A DNA stretch of 64,000 bases from Trichodelitschia bisporula. Lineage: Eukaryota > Ascomycota > Dothideomycetes > Phaeotrichales > Phaeotrichaceae. Position 1 is the stretch's first letter; each line of letters starts with the position of its first letter. The DNA lies in NCBI GenBank assembly GCA_010356995.1, contig ML996694.1, positions 325,865 through 389,864 of the forward strand. Reading direction: 5' to 3'. The position numbers and the translations under genes are program-made. Positions 33,805-46,978 of this stretch are shown here, one piece after another. The notes beneath the pieces are model-generated. The model did not search any database, had not been told where the DNA came from, and saw nothing but the letters and a program-made list of their open reading frames with translations.

Positions 33805-36800
33805 GACTTAGGGGGGGGATGGAGTAAGATGGTGGTGAATAGCGATGGTTGTCTACCGTCAACAAGGAGACAGGGGAGTCTGAAGCGGGGGAACGACAAG
33901 GCAACGCCGTGAGTTGAGGATAAAGAAGCTATGTTAGGGGACAACACGATGCTTCAACGAGGAACCATTAGGAGGTAACATGCGGCTGTGAATGTTGGCG
34001 GGCTGGAGTTACGTCGCGTTGGTGCGGACAGGGTAGATGAGGAGGCGTTCCCCTCGCCGCGCGAGGTGAACACCTGAGAAGCGCAAGCCCCAAAAAAAGC
34101 CAACGAGTTGGAGAAGCGCCCAGTAATGGACAAGAGCCACTAGGACTCGATCGGCGCTATGGCGCTTCCTAACCCCTCTACCCCTGCGTAAATCGGGCTG
34201 ATTCCAGTGTGCCCAGCGGCCCAGAATCCCGCATTCCAGGAATATCTCTTCGGCTCGTCGACTCGGAGTCGCGCACGAGTGCACACTCCTCTCCCAACCC
34301 GGTCACGTTTAGTCAAGACAAAAGGGTGGCTTTGGCCGGCTGACTTCCGTATCATCTCGACTCCTTAACCTTCATCTCCCGTAGTTTATGCGTTCCTACC
34401 GCTAACTCGCAATCCTGCGCCTGGAATATCTCTCGGGAGGTCAAAATTTCCCGGACTCCCTGTGTAACCCGCGTGCGACCAGCTTTCTCCCTTTGTCGTG
34501 TTTCGTTCGTCGTGCACCCTCAAGCAAACAGAAGCAAACGAATGCGCAAGTACTCCAATGTGGCCTGCGAACGAAGGCACGTTTCCTTGTGCATGAAGCG
34601 ACACTATCCTTCCGCTCTTCACATTGGACTTCTGTTCTACCTGCCGACACGGTACCATGTCCTGCTGTTCTCAATGCCCCATTTCACGCTGACATTCTCG
34701 CCGTTAACTCATCACAGACATTGTGACCGACGTCGCCACCTCGAGGATTATTATTGATCACTACTCCGTATTCCTTCTTAGAAAGGGGATGCGGCGCCCT
34801 TGCAGGCTGGCTGAGTATTTTGTTCTAGAAAAGGGGATGACGAGGTTCAGCTTTTTGCCTCAGGCATCACTTGCACCGTGGCCAAGGCATTTGGGTCGCC
34901 GTCGGTCAAAGTCCGCCCTCAACATCTTGCATCGAACTTCGACGTCGCCTGACAATAACATTTGCAGTTCTACCGTCTATCTTTGGAGCTCTATGCCCAA
35001 CCACAGCGATTGAATCGCGGCGGCTAACCAAAGGCTCCAAGAAACGAGGACTTTCTTCCCAGCTTCGAGGTCCCGCCTGGCCCTGTTTCCAAAGTTGAGC
35101 ATCCTCGAACTGAACGAACCGGTTTACAACTCAAGTTGGAACTTATGTGCTTGCTCGCGCTTTTCCGATGCTCTCTTTATGCCTTCTGCTGCAACGCAAG
35201 AGACGTTGATGACCGGAGTCAACCGACTTTGCATCTGTATCTTCCAAGTCACGGCCGTTCTCGGGTCCTTCTGGAAGTCAAGCATTCGGCTACGCCGGCC
35301 CCGGAGATTCGGAACGAAACTCGGAGATATGGCGGAAGCTGGCGTTCCTAATAGGAATGAAAGCATACCGGGTCCTCTTTGCCGTATGGCAGGTTGATAC
35401 ACTAACAGTCAGGATGGCGTCCGTGACTGCAACAACAATACCACCGAAATTAAGCCTCCCCTAATCTCGCAAGCTGCATCTTGAGATCCAGATGACGTCC
35501 GAAGCTCCGTCGCAGATCACCCGGTCCTTTTTAGGCCCCAGCCTTCGATGGATATTTAGCAAGCGCCAACCCGCGCGCATGTCCGCTTTTGATGCCAGGG
35601 CTTAACGGTGTGAGAAATGTCCGGGATTTAGCTAGTGCCGATGGCCATCCGTTCCGTGGAGCAGGTAGCTTCTTCGCTGCATAGCGCGACGCTTTTATTG
35701 TTCGTTTTCGGTAGACTCTCGGAACAGCCGGCGCACGATCAATCATATCAACGGAAGTTCCTTTTGCCTTCCAAGATGGAAAATTCCCGGTTCGAAGTCA
35801 CCATGGAGCACACGTGAACCTCATTGGTAGAGGGCCATCATTACCCGTCGCTCAACTCCCCAGCACGGACAGTATCTAGACGGCGGCCGGATATAGTGGT
35901 TTGCTGCCATGCATTGGTACCCACCAACGTCACCGGAGACTAGCGCCTATGGTTGAGCCATGGCATCTGGTCTGTTACCCCGTGTATTCTAGTCCCGCAT
36001 TTCTCTCCCTGCGCAGATCTTATTCTGACTTCTATCCGTATGGTCTGAGGCTGACTAGTCATTAAGAGATTCACCGTCATAACCTTTGGTACACTCAGTC
36101 CTGAAGCAACGAATGTATATCCTGAGACTTTGTCCAGCTTGCGCAGCCACGAGTTAGAGGAGCCTTATGAGTGAGAAAGTGCAAACAGTCAATCAGTTTG
36201 TCAAGAGTACAAGACACCGAACTACGACACAGTCGCCGCTTCAACCCCTTTCTTGTCCTACCCGCCGAGCCACCATGATCATGTTACCCAATCAGACGGC
36301 TCGAAACGTTCCGAGAGCCGCTTCCGTTAAGGGTACAGCTTGCGGGATGTTGAGTTCCCGGGGAATAGAAGCTCTGACGGGGAAGGGCACAAAACTTCCT
36401 CTGCGCCCTTGATGTCGCCTTTCGGTCAGCTAACAGGTTCCGAGTTTCCTTCTTTGGAAGGCGGTGCAGCATTCAGTCTTCGATTTCCGAGGAGAATCAA
36501 ATGCGCTGCTGATCGACCAGCCGAATTTGTAGTTCACCATATCATGTACGCGGAGTGGGTTGGGGTGTGACCCCACAGAAAGCTCAGTGTCCATGATCTT
36601 CTGGCCTGGGCATTGTCCCAGTCCTTCGCATGGCACCTTTCCATTTCCGATACGGCGACAACGGCGTTCAGCACTGACCGGCTGAAGTGGTAATGGACCC
36701 GAGATCACTAAGATCCAGCTGGTATCACTTGCCCCGGTCTTAACGCGCAGGAACTCTCAATTCTGACGGGAATATATTGACCTCGACAGGGCGGCCCAAC

Positions 36801-38093
36801 GGCGCCAACGAATTGGCATGCTCCTACAACGACATCCCGGTCTCCAGGCCCTTAATAGTTCACACACAGGTCCCAACCTTCCGGAACTTCATTGGCTTAT
36901 GGCCCAGAACCCGCCGTTATACGACTAGTCACTTGCACTGCTTACAATCGCCTCGTCCGCCTGGCCGCAGCGGCGTACTCGAAAACTCAATTGGCCACGT
37001 GATCTCTCTTTATAGGGTCACCTGGTACCTCCTGGTTTAGCCCTTCATCAATCTGGACGCACCCCCCGGGCCCAGCATCCAACAGCATAGCGGAAACCAA
37101 TAGGTGGTTGGAATCGAAAGAACCGATGGCCGACCGACAACTCTCGAAAATTCCGGTGCGCTCTCGAGATCGCACATGAAAGCTGCACTTCCCGCCCTGG
37201 CCCGTCACCCCCGTTGCTCAACTTGATCTGAACAATCAGCCCCACCTGCGATTGATGGGCCTGCGTTCTTTTTGCCGCATTCGCCGGGTCAAGGGGAGTC
37301 AGATCATGCCATTCACGATTACCATTATTCAGCAGGGCAGACCCGTGCGGCTGGATTTGCTCTTGAATACCCACGTACCCAGCTTCCTGAGAATGCTTTG
37401 CTGGCCGTGGACAACCAAAGTGATGTTGCTCGGACGGTCAATGGACTACTTTGTTGCAGTCGCTCTACCCTTCCCGCCAGGGCGAGGCGCATTGCTCTCC
37501 TTACAAGATTGGCGGCCCGTGCTTGTCTCCGTCCGTGCTGGCCGATGTAGCTCCTCCGCACGGTGGCGCTAAACCATGCTTCGTTATGCAAATCATAGGA
37601 CACCTGCCACTTACATGAGACCACTGTAAGGCATACTCCACAGCTTCATCGTTCGGATATATTGCTGCTGGTTCGGCTATCGTGCAATGCCCACGTTTTC
37701 CATCCCCCGGAACCCTGCCATCCCCATGAAGAGGCTCGGAAGGATATCCTCAATAGAAAGATCTCGCGTATTCGAGGCTCCCTCCCGCCTTCTACGCCTG
37801 TATCAACAACCTTGCAGAAGTTCGAAAGGGAAATGCGGGCGATTTGCCAGAATTATGGCCGCATGGATCTCAACAGTGGCGTTCTGATTTCAAAGGCGCG
37901 CAGTCGATATTCCCCACTCCCGCCAACCCACGGGAGTATATATGCCATGGCCCTCCAGCCCTGTGGTGCCCTTCGTTCATCGTCCATCATACTCAGGGAA
38001 CGGCCGCGGAAAACGGTTACTTAACTTCAGTCTCTCATTCCAGTTTCCATTCACGCCTCTCGTTGAACGAACACCGGCGCCCCCTCTTCCACA
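33805..38093. other. 4.3-kb gene desert
   Basis: No gene is supported on either strand. Open frames are all under about 125 codons, change frame constantly and carry no domain features. I saw no tRNA, no terminal inverted repeat and no retroelement motif. The base composition looks less GC-rich than the flanking genes (by eye). The 3' end supplies the promoter of the second cutinase. Decayed mobile DNA is possible but not shown. Confidence 0.5.
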
Positions 38094-39005
38094 ATGAAGT
38101 TTTCAGTCGTCGCCCTCACCGCCCTCGTGGCCACCGTTTCCGCCGCGCCGGCCGCGGAGCTGCTGGAGAAGCGCCAGCAGACCGCCAACGATCTCATCAG
38201 CGGACAATGTAAGAAGGTCACCTTGGTCTTCGCGCGCGCATCCACGGAGCCGGGCAACATGGTGCGTAGTTACATCTCGCGCTTCTCGCATTGCGCAAGC
38301 TAATTATCACCCAGGGCATGTCTATGGGTCCAGCCGTGTGTTCTGGCCTGAAGCAGAAGTTCGGCGCCGGCAACGTCGCCTGCCAGGGCGTGGGTGGTGC
38401 CTACAGCGCCGGGCTTATGGATAATGTCACCCCGGCGGGAACAACAGCGGGCGCCATCGCCGAAGCGACCAAGATGTTCACCACCGCGGCCTCGAAGTGC
38501 CCGCAGACGACCATCGTGGCCGGCGGCTACAGGTACGCCCTCCTCCCTCCCGTCCCACGCAAAACTAACCCCCCGCAGCCAAGGCACGGCCGTGATGATG
38601 AATGCGATATCCAAGCTGCCCGAGGACGTGAAGAACCGCGTGGTGGGCGTGGTTCTCTTCGGGTATACCAAAAACGGGCAGCAGAAGAGCGGCATCCCCA
38701 ACTACCCCAAGGACCGCGTTTCCGTCTACTGCTCGGCCAGCGACGGCGTTTGCGGCGGCCAGCTCATGGTTACGGCTGGGCACTTCTCGTACATGGGCGA
38801 CGGCAGCGGACCCAAGGCTACGGCCTTCCTGACGGCGAAGATCAACGCTGGTCCCGGTGGCGGTGGGTCTGCGCCCAGCTCTGGGTCGGACTCGGGCGAG
38901 AGCGCTCCTGAGGCGCCGGCTGCTCCTGCGGGCAAGGGAGCGAAGGGCAAGGGCATGAAGGGGGGCAAGGGCGCGAAGGGTGGCAGCAAGATGCGTTTGG
39001 CTTGA
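38094..39005 (+). CDS. Secreted cutinase (CE5) with Gly/Lys-rich tail
   Basis: Extracellular serine esterase. Exons 38094-38261, 38315-38532 and 38579-39005 give 270 residues. Residues 1-18 are a signal peptide ([18 protein letters not shown]); LEKRQ after it is a typical Kex2-type propeptide site. The core has [22 protein letters not shown] with nucleophile Ser129, CSASDGVC with Asp184, and TAGHFSYMG with His197, the usual 13-residue spacing for active cutinases. After the fold, a Ser/Pro/Gly linker leads to a basic tail, [18 protein letters not shown], probably exposed and able to contact acidic surfaces. It closely resembles the insertion in the cutinase at 24-25 kb. Its position between two gene-poor stretches fits an accessory gene. 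Confidence 0.94.
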
Positions 39006-40753
39006 GCTCCGTTTAGATAGATTCATTCGCGAGGTGTAGTTTGCCACTTTGTTGTACATATTAACAAGCATTCAAGGTGTCTGAATACAAGAGTTTCAGC
39101 CTAGTGCGTGGCCAGTGGTGGTCATTTTGCCTTGCCCGGAGTCCGATGGTTGTTGGCCGTATACGTAAACTGGGGAGCGGGACGCCAGCCAATGGTTGCT
39201 TTTGGGGCCCGACTTCTTGCAGTTTTCTGGACATGGGTATCGTTTAGCCCCATCTATACGTCATACAGGAAGTATGTGATAGAGGATTATGCCTACAAAG
39301 AATAGCCAGATTTGAGATTAATGACCGGCCAAGCCCGGATCCCCTAACTGTGCAATGTCAAAGTTCCTCGACCACCACCATTTTCCAAAAACTCACAGGT
39401 CAGTTTGAAACTTTGAAAACCATGGCTTGGGGGTGGCTGGTGTTCCTCGGGACGCTGGCGAGTGGATTCCGGAAGAGAAATTTCGAATTTTGGTGAGGTC
39501 TTACTGTGCTGAGACCCAGGAACGCGGAGAGTCGACACCTTACAAGGCTCGATGGAAACCGGAGACCTCAGTTCCACTGAGCTTCGAGGAGGCCCTGATT
39601 GAGTAGGAGTTGGAAGCGGCTGCAGCTTCTCCGAACATAACACGGGACCATATCGAGGGTCTCAGAGCTCGGGTTCGGCGTCCTGCTAACTTGCACGATG
39701 TAAGCGGTCTGGGAACAGGATTCTCATGCTGAGGACAAGACTATGATAGAGAAAGCCTTCGAATGCAAATAAAGCCGGCAGACCTCTTGTAGGTGAAGAA
39801 ATGACTGTGAGATGTACTGCATTGATTCGACACCGAACGCATCACGATAGGCTGTCTGCGGCTGCATCGCGACTCAATAGGGTTGAATCCCTTTCCAATC
39901 CAGTAGACATATCCTAGAGATTTTAGAGAGGCGCAGCAAGACATCCCATTCCCAACTGGCTCCAATGACCGGGGAACCAATCCGATAAGCGGAAAATACT
40001 CATCCCCGATCCGATCAGTGCCAGTACAGACGCTCAGAAACTGTGCAGATTGTTAAAGTCCGGAAAACTTGGCCAGTGAGGCGGTCTAGTATAGCGGGAA
40101 GTACTGTATCGACGCCAGGGCTCCTTGCTGTGGGGAAGGGCGAAAGGCTGAGCATACTCCTGACCTTCCCCATGGGGCACATATTCTCCGAAAGGGCCAT
40201 CAAACGGCATATGCCAGCCGCGTGGGGCGTGCATGACCTTTGCCCCATACGTCGTCCCCCATCAACTTCAAACAATCTCCCCACCGCAAACACATAGCCC
40301 TAACTCCAGCCCAGCTTGTTGGTCAAAACGCAACACGCTTTATTTTTGCTTAATGTGCGCTTGTTTGCCCGATTGCCTTTGCGGAGGAGCCAAGAAGGGC
40401 CTGGGGCCAGTCTTATCCAGCCAAAGAAGAACAAGCATTTTTCGAAGTTACAAAACACTAAGATCTTTAGTTCCCGACGGCGGTACCGTCACGGCTGTAG
40501 CAGCCCCGTCTTGGGGACAAGCAATGATAGCCATGAAAGTGTGGGGAAATGCGAACAGCCAAGAGGCGATTGCCTATTAGACCCAGATAAACTCGCTCCA
40601 TGGCTCGCGGACTAGCCAGACTAGATGTGGTTGACAGTCGCATAAGATGTTCAAGAGCCCGAGTATAGTTTCCACTTCCGGTTGCGGTTCTCCCCTTTCT
40701 TCAAGTTCCTTCGATATCAAACAGCATCGTCGAGGTCCGGCCCCTGGTTCGAG
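39006..40753. other. Intergenic, nothing supported
   Basis: 1.7 kb between cutinase and pectate lyase. Small open frames (39344-39643 on -, 40043-40297 on +) lack family features. Contains the pectate lyase promoter. Confidence 0.5.
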
Positions 40754-41708
40754 ATGGGTATCATAACTCCAATTTGGTTCCTTGCCTGGCTGGCACTGTC
40801 ACCGTCCGCCCAAGCTGCCGTAATAAACGTCGGTACCCAGTTCGACAACTTCTCCGAAGACTTCAACCTCGCTCCTTCAAGAGTGATTAGAAACGTCGAC
40901 GCCACCAGAGCACTGCTGGCGGAAAATGGAACGACCCTCCATATCGTATTCCCGAAGCCGGCCGGCAATGTCAACCTGTCGGCAGTAAAGCACATTGCTG
41001 CAGGGGGCCACTTCGATGGCGGGATGAAGCTTTATGATCGAAGCCGTATGTCCATAGCCGCAGGCTTCGACTTCATTCTCACTTTATACAGCCAGCACGT
41101 GCAAGCAGCAAAAGGAGGGCGGTGACAAGGACGCGATTTTCCTTCTTGAGAATGGTGCCACTTTGTCGAATATTCTGATTGGACCGAACAACGGGGAGGG
41201 AGTCCACTGCCTGGGAACGTGCACACTGAGGAACGTTTGGTGGATGGATGTCTGTGAGGATGCGGCAACTTTCAAGCAGAAGTCCGGGGTGTCGACCGTT
41301 ACGGGAGGCGGAGCCCGGAAGGCCTCCGACAAAGTATTTCAACACAACGGCGGAGGGACGCTGAAGATCCACAACTTCTATGCACAAGATATCGGCAAAC
41401 TGTATAGAAGCTGCGGGAACTGCAAGCAGCAGTCGAAGAGAAGCGTGGACATCGAGAACGTGGTCGTGCACAAGGGCAAAGTCGGAGTGGGAATCAATGG
41501 AAATCTGGGAGGTAAGCTTTCAACATTGTATAGCGAATGGAGTAACTAATCCAGTGTCATAGATCATGCCATGATTAAGAATAGCTGCTTCAAAGGATCG
41601 GACATCTGTTGGTTGTTTAAAGGTGTCACTAGCGGGGAGCCGAGTAGGACAGCAAAGGCACCAGATGGTAAGGTCTGCCAGACGCAAGCTATGAAGGAGT
41701 CATGTTAG
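40754..41708 (+). CDS. Secreted pectate lyase, polysaccharide lyase family 3
   Basis: Cleaves de-esterified pectin by beta-elimination. Exons 40754-41045, 41092-41511 and 41563-41708 (introns of 46 and 51 nt) give 285 residues. I choose the ATG giving MGIITPIWFLAWLALSPSAQA, a clean signal peptide; an earlier in-frame ATG would add a charged leader. Right-handed beta-helix landmarks of PL3 are all present: the CKQQKEGGDKDAIFLLENGA block across the first intron, LIGPNNGEGVHC, WWMDVCEDAATFKQ, the GGGARKASDKVFQHNGGGT segment, NFYAQDIGKLYRSCGNC, and a C-terminal Cys pair region (SCFKGSDIC). It lies near a cutinase, consistent with plant cell-wall attack. No regulator binding site could be defined. 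Confidence 0.95.
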
Positions 41709-42985
41709 TTTTGAGCGAATGAATAATAATGACCATCGAAGTGAACATGATCTTTGCAGGAGTGTTGAAAATCGAGCGTCTAGTTCTAGATGTAGAAATC
41801 ACACCCCTTCGAGGAGAGGCATCCTACGGATGTAGATGTGCCACAACCAAATCAGGTACACAATGTTGAAAAGCAGAAATCGTCGTCTTGAGAAGAGGGT
41901 ACGATACCACCTACCCATAAGACGCTGGCTGTTTGCACCAATGTCAACTTGCCATAAGAAGTGCCACTGAAGTCAACTGGGAATTGGAGGGGCTTTCCGG
42001 GCCGAAAGGCACATGAAAGGTTCAAATTAAATATAGAGGCAACCCAGATCAGCATCTGGGATGGCATGAGGCTCCGTCGTAAAGTGCACTGGCCAAAAGT
42101 AACGCCCGCGATGGAGGGAAGCTGGGAGGAAAGTCCGGGGTTTGATGTGCGAGAGGCTATTATTCGCTGAGACAGGTTTGAATGGCAAACTTTAATCAGC
42201 TGCTGGGGAATGCATGGAGTGGACGCATGGCAAATCAGCTGCTGACCAGTACCATATGCAACGTTACGTAAAGCACGGAGTGTGATGGGACAGGTCTTGA
42301 AGCTTTCCCCCCAAAGCAGCATCTCGATCGTATCCAGTGACAAGCGTCACTCTCTGGAAGAGGAAGGCTGACGGGAACGACGGATGGAGGAGTGGCGATG
42401 AGGATGACTGTACAATGGGCGAAAACGGATATTCGGATACTGAACGAAGAGCCTAAGGGCAAAGTGAAGACAGTAAAGGAGGGAAAATGACCGTAAGACG
42501 GTAAAGACTGCACAGAGTTGAAGCAGTTTTCCTTAGTTCAATCGTAGCATCGTCATCGTCACGGACGGGCGGGGCGGCTCGAGACTGAAAGTGCGGGAGA
42601 AAAACAAAAGGCGCATCAGAAATCACGTGACAATGCTCGCTGCCCCGCGTTATCATGATACCGACATGCGCATACATCATCATGCACCTGCTCTCTCCCC
42701 TTCGCCCTCACTCGTCTGCGCCCCCTCCCCCAAGACCCAAGGAAATGCTCCCAATCCACTGGGCGCCGATTCCTTGAACTATTTCTCGTCTAGCTTCCTC
42801 TGCTTCCCTTTCGCCTCCCTCCCCAGACCATCCTCCTCCACGCCTCCTACCCTCACGCACACGAACTAGCCTCCCATCTCCTACATCCTTTCTACTGCCT
42901 CCGCCCCGTAAGCAACCTGGATGGGCAGGCTTCGTTCTCCACATAACTTCTAACCACGTCCATTGTTGCCCCTCACTCCCACACG
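41709..42985. other. Intergenic; promoter of 2-oxoglutarate dehydrogenase E1
   Basis: No gene seen. From about 42680 to 42900 the + strand is rich in C and T, with many CTCCC/CCTCC runs, typical of a strong fungal promoter and 5' leader just before the ATG at 42986. Confidence 0.5.
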
Positions 42986-45900
42986 ATGTTGCGCACAACT
43001 TTACGCCAATGCAGCTCGCGCTTGACTGCGCGGAGCCCCATTGCTCGCTCAACCTTTGCGACAGTCACCCGGACAGCTCGGTCCACGGCCCTTTCATCGC
43101 AACTGAGACCACTGGCCCTGATGACACACTCTAGACAGTACGCTTCCGCCGCTGGTGAAGACCAGGGCGCGGGCGGCGTCGGCGTTGTAAGTCTCATGGC
43201 AGGATATTGGGAGAGGTTCAATTGATCTCTATGCTAATCACATTTTCGAACAGGACCCCAATGATGCCTTCCTCCAGGGTAATACCGCCAACTACGTTGA
43301 TGAGATGTACCTACAATGGAAGCACGATCCCTCCAGCGTCCATGTATCCTGGCAAGTGTACTTCCGGAACATCGAACAAGGAGACATGCCTGTCTCGCAA
43401 GCCTTCCAACCCCCGCCGACCATTTTGCCGCGCCCGCATGGCGGCCTTCCCCACTTCGAACCAGGACTGGGCATGAACGTGGGACAAGGCTCCGATGTCA
43501 TGAACCACTTGAAGGTGCAGCTTCTTGTTCGCGCATACCAGGCTCGCGGTCATCACAAGGCCAAGATTGACCCCTTGGGCATCCGCTCGCAAGCCAAAGA
43601 CTTTGGGTACAGCCGGCCTCGCGAACTGGAATTGTCTCATTATCAGTTCACGGAGAAGGACTTGGATCAGGAATTTGCCCTTGGCCCCGGTATCCTGCCG
43701 CGCTTCAAGACGGCAACGCGCGAGAAAATGACGCTTAGGGAGATTATCGACGCCTGCGAACGCATCTACTGCGGCTCCTATGGTGTCGAGTACATCCATA
43801 TTCCCGACCGTGAGCAGTGCGATTGGCTCCGTGAGCGAATTGAGGTCCCCCAGCCGTACCAGTACTCGGTCGACGACAAGCGGCGCATCTTGGATCGCCT
43901 CATTTGGGGTACCAGCTTCGAGGCCTTTTTGGCTACCAAGTATCCGAACGACAAGCGGTTTGGTCTCGAGGGCGGCGAGGCCTTGATTCCCGGCATGAAG
44001 GCTCTTATCGACCGGAGTGTGGATTACGGTATCAAGGATATCGTCATCGGTATGCCTCATCGTGGCCGCCTGAACGTTCTCAGCAATGTTGTCCGGAAGC
44101 CGAACGAGTCCATTTTCAGCGAGTTCTCTGGTACTGCCGATCCGAATGACGAGGGTTCCGGTGATGTCAAGTACCATCTTGGCATGAACTTTGAACGCCC
44201 AACGCCATCCGGCAAGCGCGTGCAGCTCTCATTAGTCGCTAATCCGTCACATCTGGAAGCCGAAGACCCCGTCGTGCTCGGGAAGACCAGGGCTATCCTG
44301 CACTACAACAATGACGAGGAGGAGGCTCGCACCGCCATGGGCATCTTGCTCCACGGTGATGCCGCCTTTGCCGCTCAGGGCATTGTTTACGAGACCATGG
44401 GTTTCCTCAACCTGCCGCAGTACCGCACTGGTGGTACGATCCACATCGTCGTTAACAATCAGATTGGCTTCACCACCGATCCCCGCTTTGCTCGTTCCAC
44501 CCCTTACTGCTCCGATATCGCCAAGGTTATCGATGCTCCTGTGTTCCACGTGAACGGTGATGATGTGGAGGCCGTTAACTTCATCAGCCACCTTGCTGCT
44601 GACTGGCGCGCCAAGTTCAAGAAGGATGTTGTCATCGACATGGTCTGCTATCGGAAACAGGGTCACAACGAGACTGATCAGCCCTTCTTCACTCAGCCCG
44701 TGATGTACAAGCGCATCGCGGAGCAGAAGTCGACCCTTGACAAGTATGTGCAGAAGCTTCAGGAAGACGGAACATTCACCAAAGAGGACATTGATGAGCA
44801 CAAGAAGTGGGTGTGGGGTATGCTTGAGGACAGCTTTGCTAGGAGCAAAGACTACCAGCCGACGTCCAAGGAATGGCTTACATCCGCGTGGAACGGCTTC
44901 AAGTCGCCCAAGGAGCTTGCTACTGAGGTCCTCCCGCATCTGCCTACTGCAGTGGAAGCCGACACGCTGAAGCACATCGCCCAGGAGATTGGTGATGCTC
45001 CTGAAGACTTTACTGTTCACCGTAATCTCAAGCGTATCCTTAGCGGTCGCGCGAAGACTGTGCTCGAAGGCGAGAACATCGACATGTCAACGGCCGAGGC
45101 GCTTGCTTTCGGGTCGCTGTGCATGGAGGGTCATCATGTGCGTGTCTCCGGTCAGGACGTCGAGCGTGGCACGTTCTCCCAGCGCCACGCCGTGTTGCAC
45201 GACCAGTCGACGGAAGCGACCTACACCCCGCTGCAGCACCTTAGCAAGAACCAGGGCTCGTTTGTCATCAGCAATTCGTCGCTGAGTGAGTACGGAGTGC
45301 TCGGTTTCGAGTACGGTTATTCTCTCTCGTCGCCCAATGCTCTCGTCATGTGGGAAGCTCAGTTTGGCGACTTTGCCAATAACGCTCAGTGCATCATCGA
45401 CCAGTTCATCGCCTCTGGTGAAGTCAAGTGGCTCCAGCGTACTGGCCTGGTGATGTCGCTGCCCCATGGTTACGACGGTCAGGGACCGGAACACTCATCT
45501 GGCCGCATGGAGCGCTTCCTGCAGCTCTGTAACGAGGACCCGCGTATCTTCCCTTCACCTGAGAAGCTTGACCGCCAGCACCAGGACTGCAACATGCAGA
45601 TTGTCTACTGCACGAAGCCGAGCAACCTCTTCCACATCCTGCGTCGGCAAATGAACCGCCAGTTCCGCAAGCGTAAGTCTTGCCCTCCGTCTAGGCTATA
45701 GCTTGACACTGACCCTCCACAGCCTTGATCCTCTTCTTCAGCAAATCGCTGCTGCGTCACCCCATCGCCCGCTCCTCGCTTGACGAGTTCACCGGCGATT
45801 CGCATTTCCGGTGGATTGTTACAGACCCTGCTCACGATTCGGGTGAAATTGCGCCGAAGGATGAGATCAAGCGCGTCATCCTGTGTACCGGACAGGTGTA

Positions 45901-46264
45901 CGCTGCGCTCGTCAAGCACCGCGAGGACATTGGCGACAAGACGACGGCCATCACGCGTCTCGAGCAGCTGCACCCCTTCCCCTGGGCGCAGCTCAAGGGC
46001 AATCTCGACGGCTATCCCAACGCCGAGGCCATCGTGTGGGCTCAGGAGGAGCCGCTCAACGCCGGCGCCTGGAGCTTCACCCAGCCGCGTATTGAGACCC
46101 TGCTCAACGAGACGGAGTATCACAACCGCCGGCACGTGTTGTACGCAGGACGCAACCCGAGCGCTAGCGTGGCGACGGGCCTGAAGCACATCCACAAGTC
46201 GGAGGAGAAGGAGTTGTTGGAGGCGGCCTTCCAGGTACGGCAGGAGAAGCTTAAGGGCGAGTGA
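42986..46264 (+). CDS. KGD1: 2-oxoglutarate dehydrogenase E1 component
   Basis: Thiamine-diphosphate-dependent decarboxylase of the mitochondrial 2-oxoglutarate dehydrogenase complex (TCA cycle). Exons 42986-43186, 43254-45672 and 45723-46264 yield 1,053 residues, normal for the family. The N-terminal ~50 residues are an Arg/Ser-rich mitochondrial presequence. Visible blocks include [34 protein letters not shown], the ThDP motif from GD (435-436) to NN (468-469), [20 protein letters not shown], and the transketolase C-terminal part ending in EKLKGE. Intron 1 interrupts just after the presequence, intron 2 near the C-terminus. Confidence 0.98.
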
Positions 46265-46978
46265 GTTCAGAGTTCAGTGCAGCGGCTGGGAGTCGAGATA
46301 CATAGACATTGCATGTGCTCATGAGGGCTGAGCGGTAATGAATGCTGTGAACGGTTGAGGCGGGTTGTGCGTTTGACGAGGCATGACGCGTGCCGAGAGC
46401 TGTAGGATTGATGAATCCGGGGGCAATAAGGGTTGGGTAGGGGCGGTGCAGACAACAATACATTTTTCTTGAACATTATTAGGGCTGGCAAGGAATTGTC
46501 TTTTCGGCTGGCTTGTGGCGAACCGATGCGGTCAAGCAAGCGCAGGCTTTATTCTCTCGTCCAATCGACCGTTTTACTGTACTTGTTCCATGTATTCTAT
46601 AGCTGTGTCCTTTAGTTGCTTCTTCTCGTTGTCCGTCTCCGAGTACATAGAAACACTTTTCGATGCTTAGATCTTGTTACGCTGCGCGAGACTACTTGGG
46701 ATTGAGCTGTGAATAAAGATCTACCGCATATGTCGCGAAGCTGCTTTTATTGAGGAAAGTTGCTTACTAACCGCGAGAAGCACAAAATGGCTGCATTCAA
46801 CAGCCACCCAAAAGCGTAGGGTAAGGAGCTCCCAAAGAACCAGCAGCTCAACAGAAAGAAAACGGTAGGAGTTACATCCATGAAGCCGAACCGGATCTGG
46901 TCCCGAGTTTCCCGGTCAAAGAAAATATCAAGACGGCCCGGATAGCCCAGCCGAAGCCGATCACGGCGCACTCGCGCT
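46265..46978. other. Convergent intergenic region, nothing seen
   Basis: Holds the 3' ends of KGD1 (+) and twinfilin (-). The minus-strand open frame that appears to continue past the twinfilin stop (46747-) uses intron sequence and is not coding. Confidence 0.5.

Noticed and set aside
33805-38093. Possible decayed transposon in the gene desert
   Set aside because: No terminal repeats, integrase, reverse transcriptase or transposase motif could be seen by eye. A repeat-library search would be needed to decide.
43311-45020. Minus-strand open frames opposite KGD1
   Set aside because: Shadows of a strongly codon-biased housekeeping gene; the plus-strand frame carries all E1 motifs.
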